Assembly (NCBI GenBank): GCA_016844625.1
Contig: JAERMN010000130.1
Coordinates: forward strand, 1-9,147
DNA length: 9,147 bases
Origin: Deltaproteobacteria bacterium
GTDB lineage: Bacteria; Desulfobacterota; Binatia; UBA9968
Direction of reading: 5' to 3'
The stretch's first letter is position 1. The number at the start of each line of letters is the position of its first letter. The position numbers and the translations under genes were made by a program. The notes under the pieces were generated by a model. That model was not told where the DNA came from. It searched no databases and saw only the letters and a program-made list of their open reading frames with translations. Positions 1 through 5,451 of this stretch are shown here, piece by piece.

Positions 1-935
1 ACGTTCACGTCGGGCATCTTTCGATTGTTCACCGTGCGCGCGCCGCTTTCGGGTATGCGGACAACCACGTTCTCGATATCGTCCGACACAATCGTCTGCT
101 TGGAAAGCAGCGCCAAGGTTGCATCGACGGTCTCCATCATCGGCGATCCCACCGGATATTTCTTAATCAGACAGCTGGTGATCGTGAACCGATGGCCCAG
201 CTCGGCGAGAATCTTCGCCGGCTCGCAGGGCGCGTAAGTCCTGGTGATGCCCTGATCGCCTTCGAGCACGTCGCGATTGCCGGTAAAGCCGGCTTTGATC
301 AACAACGCCGCAGTCACGCCGTTGCGCGCCGGCATGCCGGCGTAGTCGAAGGCTTTCTCGATGTGATCGTCGTCGCCAACCCAAGCGCGCGATCCCGACG
401 CCTGTTGTGCGGCGTAGGAAATCACATAGCAAAGCCGCAAGGCGTCGAGTTCCTCCAGCGCGCTAGCGGCCGCGGCGCAGCCGAAGGTCGCACCGAAGCT
501 GGTCGACCGCGGCTCGAACGCTTGATGAAAGCGAAAGCCGATGTCATAGCCGAGGATAACCGCACGTAGCAGCGCGTCGCCGCTGCGATTGTTCAATTCG
601 GCCGTCGCCACAGCCGCTGGCACTATGGCACAGCCGGGATGAAGCTGGTTGTTTGAGTCGTCGGTTTCGTCCGCATGCCCCGACATGCCGTTGGCGAAAG
701 CAGCCATGATCGGCGTCGTCTTAAAATTCGACCCCAGCACGCTGCATTCTTCCTTGCCGCCCTGCTCCCGCGCGTGCTGCAAACCAAGCTTTCCTGGCTT
801 CAAAGTGGCACCGGATACCACCGCCGCAAGCGAATCAAGAAGATGACTTTTGCCTTTTTGAATGACTTCTACCGGCAACGGCACATGACGCGCCGCCAAC
901 ATGTACTCAACGAGTGAATCTATGATCTTAGCCAT
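1..935 (-). CDS. MmgE/PrpD family protein, partial (C-terminus beyond the left edge)
   Basis: An open frame reads leftwards from ATG at 935-933 and is uninterrupted for 311 codons to the window edge. Family features: an N-terminal helical domain; NGMSGHADETDD (residues 82-93) followed by HPG (99-101), matching the conserved H-x(n)-DD segment of 2-methylcitrate dehydratase/MmgE proteins; GYDIGFR (129-135); FGATFGCAAAAS (147-158); QQASGSRAWVGD (177-188); KAFDYAGMPARNGVTAA with the GFTG turn (about 194-219); and KKYPVGSPMMETVDA (258-272). Family members are usually about 450-480 residues, so the last third is missing. The start has a GGAG Shine-Dalgarno six bases upstream. The family contains 2-methylcitrate dehydratase, cis-aconitate decarboxylase and many uncharacterised members; I cannot assign a substrate, and no prpB/prpC neighbour is visible to support a methylcitrate cycle. 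It is divergent from the solute-binding protein gene at 1208, which may supply its substrate (inference). Confidence 0.88.
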   Translation of the reverse strand, partial: MAKIIDSLVEYMLAARHVPLPVEVIQKGKSHLLDSLAAVVSGATLKPGKLGLQHAREQGGKEECSVLGSNFKTTPIMAAFANGMSGHADETDDSNNQLHPGCAIVPAAVATAELNNRSGDALLRAVILGYDIGFRFHQAFEPRSTSFGATFGCAAAASALEELDALRLCYVISYAAQQASGSRAWVGDDDHIEKAFDYAGMPARNGVTAALLIKAGFTGNRDVLEGDQGITRTYAPCEPAKILAELGHRFTITSCLIKKYPVGSPMMETVDATLALLSKQTIVSDDIENVVVRIPESGARTVNNRKMPDVN

Positions 936-965
936 AACATCTCCGGGGCCGGGGGGAATTGCGTT

Positions 966-1069
966 GATGGAGTATTGGAGTGATGGGTGGATTGCGAAAC
1001 CCAATACTCCAGTACTCCATCACTCCACTACCTCAATCGCCGACCACTCCACTACTCCAACACTCCATA
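966..1069. repeat. 8-bp tandem repeat (ACTCCANN) with inverted left arm
   Basis: ACTCC occurs at 1006, 1014, 1022, 1046, 1054 and 1062, all in exact 8-bp register; the units at 998, 1030 and 1038 are degenerate but keep the phase, giving about nine units over 998-1069. To the left, 968-991 carries three units in the opposite orientation (TGGAGTAT, TGGAGTGA, TGGGTGGA), also with an 8-bp period. GGAGTATTGG (969-978) is the exact complement of CCAATACTCC (1001-1010), and GGAGTGATGG (977-986) of CCATCACTCC (1017-1026), so the block can fold on itself in alternative registers. It lies between the divergent genes, on the MmgE/PrpD side, probably within that gene's 5' leader. Confidence 0.8.
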
Positions 1070-1072
1070 GCA

Positions 1073-1102
1073 TTTTTATTCCCGCACCCGCGCTCCTGTC
1101 AA
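1073..1102 (-). promoter_or_regulatory. Possible promoter for the MmgE/PrpD gene
   Basis: On the minus strand TTGACA (1102-1097) is followed 18 nt later by TAAAAA (1078-1073), a 4/6 match to TATAAT. The -35 is perfect but the -10 is weak. The start codon is about 140 nt downstream, so the ACTCC repeat would be transcribed as leader. Inferred from consensus only. Confidence 0.3.
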
Positions 1103-1115
1103 CATGACGTTGACA
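1097..1115. promoter_or_regulatory. Inverted repeat made of back-to-back -35 boxes (operator-like)
   Basis: TGTCAAC-atgac-GTTGACA is a perfect 7-bp inverted repeat with a 5-nt spacer. Each half contains a consensus TTGACA, one for each divergent gene. A dimeric regulator bound here would cover both -35 boxes. It may equally be just two overlapping -35 elements. Confidence 0.45.
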
Positions 1116-1139
1116 TAGCTTGTACGCGCGCGCTATATG
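1110..1139 (+). promoter_or_regulatory. Sigma70-like promoter for the solute-binding protein gene
   Basis: TTGACA (1110-1115) is a perfect -35, followed after 18 nt by TATATG (1134-1139), which matches the first four bases of TATAAT. Transcription would start near 1146, leaving a leader of about 60 nt before the ATG at 1208. The -35 overlaps the inverted repeat at 1097-1115. Confidence 0.5.
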
Positions 1140-1207
1140 CGTGGCAGGACTAATTTTCAATACCCGCACGCCCAATTGGCATAGTCTTCCGAACAAAGGG
1201 AGTTCCT

Positions 1208-2752
1208 ATGAGTCGACAAATCAAGAACCCTGGCCGGCGAAAATTCTTGCGCGATGCAGCGCTCGCAGGCGCTGCGTTGGCCACCTCGCGATTGGCGAAT
1301 CCAGCAAGATTGCTCGCTCAGACGGCAAACCGCAGTCGCGTCATCATCGCCCACGGCGTCGGCGTTTATTCTCTAAATCCCTACGCGGTCAACACCTCGC
1401 CGTTGGTGGCGGCTTGGGGTTCGGTGATGGAGCCACTAATAGAAGCGGACTACGAGAAGCGCGGCTACAGAGGCGTGCTCGCCGAGTCATGGGAGATGAA
1501 GGGCACTAAGCTGCATTTCAAACTCCGCCGCGGCGTGCGTTTTCACGACGGCACACCTTTCACCAGCAAAGATGTGATCGCTTCGTTCAAACGCATCCGC
1601 ACCGACAAGGCGAGCTTACAAGCACCCAATCTGGCCAACATCAAAGAAATGGACGCGCCCGACGATTACAACGTCGTCATTAATCTGAAGCTCCCCGATG
1701 CCAGCGCTTTCGAGGACATCAACAGCCGCGTGATCATCAAACAAATCGCCGCGGAAAAAATGGGCGAGCTCGATAATCGCCCCGTCGGCACCGGGCCGTT
1801 TAAGTTCACCAGTTGGGAGCGGAGCGGCCAGTTTGTCGTCCGGCGCAACGACAGTTACTGGGGACGACCGGCGCGAATCGACGAGGTCGTTTACCGGGCT
1901 ATCCAAGAAGACGCGGCGCGCATCGCTGCTCTCGAGGCTGGCCAGGCCGACGTCATCAGCAACATTCCGCCCCACGAAGTCGCCCGGCTTAAAAGCAACC
2001 CCCGACTGCGCGTCCAGCACGTGCAGGGGCTGCGGCCAATTTTTCTGGTGTTGAGCCCGGCCTACAAACCGCTCGACAACCTCAAAGTGCGCCGCGCGAT
2101 TACCCACGCGCTCGATCGCGAGCGCATCATCAAGCATATTTTGGAAGGCAATGCGTTTCCGCTGAGCGGACTGCTCAGCCCGCAGGTCTTCGGCTATGAA
2201 CCAGGCGCGAAAGCATTTGGCTACGATCCTGATAAAGCGAAACAGCTTCTGAGCGAAGCCGGTTTCCCCAACGGTTTTGAAATCGATTACTACAGTCCGA
2301 CTGGTCGGTACCCGAAGGACCGCGAAGTCGCTCTGGTGATCGTCGAGCAGCTTGCAAAAGTCGGCATCAAAGCGAATCTGAAGACTCCCGAGTGGGCGAT
2401 CTTCAACACTGACTATAAGAACGGCAAGTATCCTATCTATCTCACCGGGCGCGGCAGCTTGACCGACGCCGATACGCTGTTTCAGCAATACTTTCGCACC
2501 GGCACGACGCGCCGAGTGCTCGGTTACAGCAACCCCAAGCTCGACGAGATTCTCGACGCCGAGCAGCAAACTTTTGATTCGAAGAAGCGTGAAAAACTGT
2601 TGTGGGACGCGCACCGGATGATTCTAGAAGACGCGCCGGCAGTGCCGCTGTGGAACGCCATGGATATCTATGCCCACCGCGCCGACCTCATCTGGACCGC
2701 GCCGCCGGACGAAAAAGTGCAGATGAAGCAGGCGAGCTTCAAGGCGAAATAA
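1208..2752 (+). CDS. Tat-exported ABC transporter substrate-binding protein, family 5 (SBP_bac_5)
   Basis: A 514-residue protein, the usual length for the dipeptide/oligopeptide/nickel-type (cluster C) solute-binding family. It binds a solute outside the inner membrane and passes it to an ABC permease. Residues 10-14 (RRKFL) followed by a hydrophobic Ala-rich stretch (about 17-30) form a twin-arginine signal, so the protein is probably exported folded by Tat; cleavage is likely around residues 35-40. Family marks: a PLIEADYEKRG segment near 77-86, GVLAESWEM (89-97), the signature region LRRGVRFHDGTPFTSKDV (106-123), a VGTGPFKF turn, a NLKVRRAITHALDRERII segment, and LLSEAGFPNGFE. AAAGGGAG (1195-1202) is a good Shine-Dalgarno 5 nt before the ATG. 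No permease or ATPase gene follows, so it is an orphan here. The ligand cannot be read from the sequence (peptides, nickel, glutathione, opines and sugars are all known for the family). Confidence 0.93.
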   Translation: MSRQIKNPGRRKFLRDAALAGAALATSRLANPARLLAQTANRSRVIIAHGVGVYSLNPYAVNTSPLVAAWGSVMEPLIEADYEKRGYRGVLAESWEMKGTKLHFKLRRGVRFHDGTPFTSKDVIASFKRIRTDKASLQAPNLANIKEMDAPDDYNVVINLKLPDASAFEDINSRVIIKQIAAEKMGELDNRPVGTGPFKFTSWERSGQFVVRRNDSYWGRPARIDEVVYRAIQEDAARIAALEAGQADVISNIPPHEVARLKSNPRLRVQHVQGLRPIFLVLSPAYKPLDNLKVRRAITHALDRERIIKHILEGNAFPLSGLLSPQVFGYEPGAKAFGYDPDKAKQLLSEAGFPNGFEIDYYSPTGRYPKDREVALVIVEQLAKVGIKANLKTPEWAIFNTDYKNGKYPIYLTGRGSLTDADTLFQQYFRTGTTRRVLGYSNPKLDEILDAEQQTFDSKKREKLLWDAHRMILEDAPAVPLWNAMDIYAHRADLIWTAPPDEKVQMKQASFKAK

Positions 2753-2757
2753 GATCG

Positions 2758-2779
2758 GCACGCTTTTCTCTTAGCGTGC
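2758..2779. terminator. Hairpin between convergent genes, possible weak terminator
   Basis: GCACGC (2758-2763) and GCGTGC (2774-2779) form a 6-bp GC-rich stem with a 10-nt loop. It lies in the 39-bp gap between the stop of the solute-binding protein gene (2752) and the stop of the convergent redox gene (2792). On the plus strand it is followed only by a broken T-rich stretch (TTGTCTTTC), so it is a poor intrinsic terminator. Confidence 0.4.
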
Positions 2780-2791
2780 GTTGTCTTTCGT

Positions 2792-3334
2792 CTATAGCGC
2801 TGCCGCGCTGCGGTCAATGGCCATGAGCAAACTTCCTAGCGATGGCCGATCGGCTGGGTCTTCGCTGCGATGCGCGAATAGAATATTGCCGTCGCGGTCG
2901 AGCACGAAGTCGCCGCCTGATTGGTAAATATCCTCTTTGCCATAATCCTGGCGCTGCAAGCCTTTGCCAAGAAGCGTCAGATAAAGCTTCAACGTCGCCG
3001 GCGAAAAGACGCGCCACCACGACATCCGTTTCAATGCGAAGGCGGCATAGGCTGCGCGCTCGGGATCGGCAAGGATTGTGAATGGCCAATGGTGGTACTC
3101 CAGATAAGAAGCAAGCTTGGCCGGCTTGGCGAAGGAAACGATGACTATTGCAACCCCGCGGCGGTCAAATTCAGCCTTGAAGGCTCTCACCTCGACGAGG
3201 TGAGACTGGCAAGGCAATCACGCCAAGTGGCGCAAAAAAATCACCAGCAGCCGGTCGTCGAAATGGCGCGTCAGATTCGTCGGCGCGCCGTGGCGATCGA
3301 GCAACGGCAAATTCGCGAGATCGATTTTTCCCAT
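2792..3334 (-). CDS. Candidate selenoprotein: AhpC/TSA_2 (PRXL2/SelU-like) thioredoxin-fold redox protein with in-frame UGA
   Basis: The frame opens at ATG 3334-3332 and, apart from one TGA at codon 39 (3220-3218), continues to TAG at 2794-2792: 180 residues. Before the TGA it reads DRLLVIFLRHLA (27-38), the first core strand of a thioredoxin fold; after it LPCQSHLVEV. The TGA thus sits at the first position of the family's C-x-x-C, giving U-L-P-C. Later parts fit AhpC/TSA_2: VAIVIVSFAKPAKLASYL, WPFTILADPERAAY (family F.vl.D..r..Y), and GGDFVLDRDGNILFAHRSED near the C-terminus. Eukaryotic relatives include SelU, which has Sec-x-x-Cys at this site. A SECIS-like hairpin follows the TGA. The likely role is a thiol/selenol oxidoreductase or peroxiredoxin-like enzyme; the substrate is unknown. 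Weak points: no clear Shine-Dalgarno before 3334, and selA/selB/selC are not in the window. A nonsense mutation is the alternative. Conventional callers would give 2792-3217 from a TTG. Confidence 0.78.
3174..3215 (-). promoter_or_regulatory. Candidate bacterial SECIS element
   Basis: Two nucleotides after the UGA, GCCUUG (3215-3210) can pair with CAAGGC (3179-3174) as a 6-bp outer stem. After an internal loop (CCAG against GCCUU) comes a perfect 9-bp inner stem, UCUCACCUC (3205-3197) with GAGGUGAGA (3193-3185), capped by the loop GUC. The apical loop begins 21 nt after the UGA and its first base is G. Known bacterial SECIS hairpins have an apical loop roughly 16-37 nt from the UGA with a G in the first two loop positions. 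The 3' side of the stem uses AGA for Arg, a codon seldom used elsewhere in this GC-rich window, as expected if pairing constrains the codons. Confidence 0.72.
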
Positions 3335-3433
3335 AGTGTAGAAACCGAGCGAGAACTTGGGGCCTCGGGGTTCGGATACTTCAAGTTTGATGTAAGCGCA
3401 ATGCTCCGGTGCGACGATTGTGATAATTGGGGA

Positions 3434-3475
3434 TAGAAAAAAGGAGCGCCCCGACCTAGCGCCCCTTTTCGATCA
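3434..3475 (-). terminator. Rho-independent terminator of the RRM protein gene, probably bidirectional
   Basis: Read on the minus strand: AAAAGGGGCGC, a 9-nt loop, GCGCTCC, then six T. The stem is about ten pairs with one mismatch, including A-tract/T-tract pairing. It lies 19 nt past the stop of the RRM gene. It also separates that gene from the downstream redox gene, so the latter needs its own promoter in 3335-3433 or must rely on readthrough. The A-tract makes it functional in the opposite direction as well. Confidence 0.75.
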
Positions 3476-3492
3476 ATTTTAGTAGTTAGAAA

Positions 3493-3843
3493 CTACCAGC
3501 GATTTCGGCCACCGCCGCCGCCACCACCACCACCACCACCACCACCACCGCCGCGCCGCTCGCCACCCCGGTCACCGAAGCCGCCGGCGCGCTTTTCTTG
3601 CGGGCGGGCCTCGTTCACCGTCAGGTTACGGCCGTCGAGATCGGTCCCATTAAGCGCTTGAATCGCTTTCTGGGCCTCTTCATTCGACGCCATTTCGACA
3701 AATCCAAAGCCGCGCGAGCGGCCCGTGAACTTATCCGTGATCACGCGGGCAGACTCGACGGCCCCGTGGGCGGAAAATAGATCCTGGAGTTGCGCATCGG
3801 TGGTCGCATACGGCAATCCACCAACATAAATTTTACTGCTCAT
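3493..3843 (-). CDS. RRM-domain RNA-binding protein with poly-glycine tail
   Basis: A 116-residue protein with a single RNA recognition motif: RNP2 IYVGGL at 5-10 and RNP1 RGFGFVEM at 44-51, with the remaining beta-alpha-beta-beta-alpha-beta fold ending near residue 80. A short basic linker (PQEKRAGGFGDRGGERR) leads to 15 consecutive glycines (98-112) and RNRW. This is the layout of the small bacterial glycine-rich RNA-binding proteins (cyanobacterial Rbp type, widespread in proteobacteria), which bind single-stranded RNA and are often cold- or stress-induced. A strong Shine-Dalgarno, AAGGAGAG, lies just upstream of the ATG (3848-3856), and a terminator follows, so the gene is probably monocistronic. 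The glycine tract is an NCC/GGN microsatellite (3508-3552) that may vary in length. Confidence 0.93.
   Translation of the reverse strand: MSSKIYVGGLPYATTDAQLQDLFSAHGAVESARVITDKFTGRSRGFGFVEMASNEEAQKAIQALNGTDLDGRNLTVNEARPQEKRAGGFGDRGGERRGGGGGGGGGGGGGGGRNRW
3508..3552. repeat. Trinucleotide microsatellite encoding 15 glycines
   Basis: Fifteen consecutive NCC triplets on the plus strand (GGN on the coding strand), including nine identical ACC in a row at 3523-3549. The length is a multiple of three, so slippage by whole units would change glycine number without breaking the frame. Confidence 0.9.
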
Positions 3844-4039
3844 GCTCTCTCCTTATGAGAATGTTTGTGGTCTTTTCCTTGAGAACCTGATCACCGCTGG
3901 AAGCAGAACATGGAAAGATAGACACGCTCTGGTCGGATTGTCCGCGTGGCACCGAATCGCAAGGGAAGACGCCCTAGACCTTCAACTCTACATTTCATCT
4001 GCACTATCAGAAGGCCCCATACTGAAGTGTGTAAAAAGC

Positions 4040-4258
4040 TTACCTTAATTCGCTGTACCCATGCAAGCCCTGGTAAGCCAGCGGAATCCACTGCACGCCG
4101 TCGAGCGAAAGACCGAAGTGGAGCGATATCGTCGGCAGCGCGACGATCACCGAGCGCGAGTCCACCGCGCTCATGAACTGGCCAAGGCAGCAGTTGAAAA
4201 AAGCCAGCCGTTGGATTCGAGGAGTGAGAGCTGGCTGTGCCACGAAATCAGATGGCAC
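4040..4258 (-). pseudogene. N-terminal remnant of a DHA2/EmrB-type MFS transporter
   Basis: A 72-codon frame whose residues about 19-63 (LAFFNCCLGQFMSAVDSRSVIVALPTIS...LDGVQWIPLAYQ) match the first transmembrane helix and following loop of drug:H+ antiporters with 14 helices; compare the family pattern F(M)xxLDxxIVNVALPxI...L.xxxWvxxaYxL. After LAYQ the similarity stops and the frame ends in nine unrelated residues (GLHGYSELR) and TAA. Intact members are about 450-550 residues, and no continuation is seen downstream in any frame. There is no good Shine-Dalgarno. I interpret it as a truncated, non-functional relic. The D in the helix and ALPTIS are recognisable, so decay may be fairly recent. 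Confidence 0.62.
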
Positions 4259-4298
4259 GTTGCACTGATTGTCTTGAATTCAGTTGCCAAGAAAAAAT

Positions 4299-4349
4299 AG
4301 ATTCCTCGCGGAGTCCACCCTGAGCATCGTCGAAGGGCTCGGAATGACA
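4299..4349 (+). repeat. REP-like element, left member of an inverted pair
   Basis: Starts AGATTCCTCG and ends CGGAATGACA, with an inner CCACCCTGAGC...GTCGAAGGG. Both parts resemble widely scattered intergenic REP-like palindromes in environmental bacteria (TTCGACAGGCTCAGGG type and AGATTCTTCG...GAATGACA type). It lies in the 244-bp gap between the MFS relic and the amidase gene. Recognition is from pattern memory, not a search. Confidence 0.5.
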
Positions 4350-4380
4350 CCTAAGCGAATAACGTCGCCACCGAATTTGC

Positions 4381-4408
4381 TGTCATCTCGAACGATCGTG
4401 AGAGATCT
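4381..4408 (-). repeat. REP-like element, right member of an inverted pair
   Basis: Begins TGTCATCTCGAACG and ends GAGAGATCT, which read on the minus strand has the same AGAT...TGACA frame as the element at 4299-4349, in opposite orientation 31 bp away. It contains its own imperfect palindrome (ATCTC...GAGAT). No gene lies between the two members. The rest of 4259-4502 shows no feature I can support. Confidence 0.45.
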
Positions 4409-4502
4409 GTCCCCTTCCGGTTGACCCAACGTTGCTACTTGGATAGCGTGACTGGCAAACACAATCCAGCCGCCAGGCGCATAACTGGATCGGAAACACC
4501 CA

Positions 4503-5321
4503 ATGAATAAGATCGCGATTGCCCAAATTAAATCGTCCACTGACAAGCAAACCAATCGCACCACAGCGCTTAGCCTCGTCAATGAAGCCAAGAGCAAAAG
4601 CGCGGCGCTAATCGCCTTCCCCGAATTTCTGATGGCGTTCTCACCCGGTAGCCAATCCGCGCAAGAGTTGACCCAAGTCGCGGAATCCGTCGACGGCGCT
4701 TTTATCACGGCACTGCGCGATGCCGCGAAAGCGAATGGGATCGCCATCATCGCGCCGATCTACGAAACCAGCCCCGTGACTCATCGGGTTTTCGACACGT
4801 CAGTATGGATCGATGCCAAAGGCACCGTCGCTTCGGTTTACCGCAAGTTGCATCTGTACGACGCCTTCGGCTTCAAAGAGTCTGACAAGTTTTACCCCGG
4901 CGACGATGTCGCGCCGCTGGTAGAGTCGGGCGACAGCCGCTTCGGCATGATGATTTGCTACGACCTGCGCTTTCCAGAGATGGCGCGCATGTTGGCGCTC
5001 GCCGGCGCCAATGTTCTGGTCGCACCGTCAGGCTGGGTCCAAGGCGATCTCAAAGTTGAGCACTGGCAGACGATGATCAAAGCGCGCGCATTGGAAAACG
5101 GCTGCTTCGTCATCGCGCCCAACCAAGTCGGCAACATCTACACCGGCCGCAGCATGGCCGTCGATCCATTGGGCAGGACGCTAGTCGATCTGGGAGAAAC
5201 CGAAGGCCTAAAAGTTATCGAACTAGATTTAAAGTTAGTGAACGAAGTCCGCGACAAATTGCCGCTGATCAGAAATCGCCGCACCGATGTGTATGCCAAG
5301 CAACTGCGCAGTCTGAACTAA
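4503..5321 (+). CDS. Carbon-nitrogen hydrolase (nitrilase superfamily, Nit/amidase type)
   Basis: 272 residues, the normal size for the Nit1/Nit2-like branch. The catalytic triad is visible in order: Glu41 in AFPEF, Lys115 in YRKLHLYDAFG (113-123), and Cys152 in ICYDLRFPE (151-159). The YRKxHLFD/YDAFG and CYDLRFPE forms are typical of omega-amidase/deaminated-glutathione amidase (Nit) members rather than true nitrilases. Further support: NVLVAPSGWVQ (170-180), the HWQTMIKARALENGCFVIAPNQ segment (187-208) and a GRSMAVDPLGR turn. It would be a cytosolic amidase hydrolysing a small carboxamide; deaminated glutathione or alpha-ketoglutaramate are reasonable substrates, unproven here. The Shine-Dalgarno is weak (GGAA about 9 nt before the ATG), but the family N-terminus (KIAIAQI) begins right at this start. 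pdxH follows 130 nt downstream on the same strand, so co-transcription is possible. Confidence 0.92.
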   Translation: MNKIAIAQIKSSTDKQTNRTTALSLVNEAKSKSAALIAFPEFLMAFSPGSQSAQELTQVAESVDGAFITALRDAAKANGIAIIAPIYETSPVTHRVFDTSVWIDAKGTVASVYRKLHLYDAFGFKESDKFYPGDDVAPLVESGDSRFGMMICYDLRFPEMARMLALAGANVLVAPSGWVQGDLKVEHWQTMIKARALENGCFVIAPNQVGNIYTGRSMAVDPLGRTLVDLGETEGLKVIELDLKLVNEVRDKLPLIRNRRTDVYAKQLRSLN

Positions 5322-5451
5322 CCCAAAGCGCGTCGAGCTGCCCTTGCGGCTTGGGCACGGAGATTTTCCAAACCCCGACCCAATGATGAAGAAGATTTGC
5401 CCGCTTCCCTATCACCCATGAGTAGATATTGACGGCTGCCGAGGAAACCGA

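Noticed and set aside
192..569. Plus-strand 125-codon frame within the MmgE/PrpD gene
   Set aside because: It overlaps the coherent MmgE/PrpD frame on the other strand and has no recognisable motif.
998..1069. The ACTCC repeats as a CRISPR array
   Set aside because: Units are 8 bp with no unique spacers of 25-40 bp; it is a simple tandem repeat.
1616..2614. Long (332-codon) minus-strand open frame opposite the solute-binding protein gene
   Set aside because: It mirrors a well-supported gene of normal family length with Tat signal and Shine-Dalgarno; its own sequence shows no recognisable domain and no ribosome binding site. Typical antisense shadow of a GC-rich gene.
2792..3217. Redox protein read as a complete 141-residue CDS from TTG 3217
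   Set aside because: It would begin immediately after the UGA, inside the conserved redox motif, losing the first thioredoxin-fold strand that is clearly encoded upstream in the same frame.
3232..3240. Seven-T run (coding strand) before the UGA as a frameshift site explaining the TGA
   Set aside because: The family frame is the same before and after the run and the TGA, so no frameshift is needed; a one-base error here would put the well-matching N-terminal segment out of frame.
3842..4176. Small plus-strand frames between the RRM gene and the MFS relic
   Set aside because: No Shine-Dalgarno, no recognisable motif, and they overlap the RRM gene leader and the MFS remnant on the opposite strand.
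4280..4750. Minus-strand 156-codon frame overlapping the amidase start
   Set aside because: Half lies opposite the nitrilase-superfamily gene and half in the REP-like region; no domain is visible.
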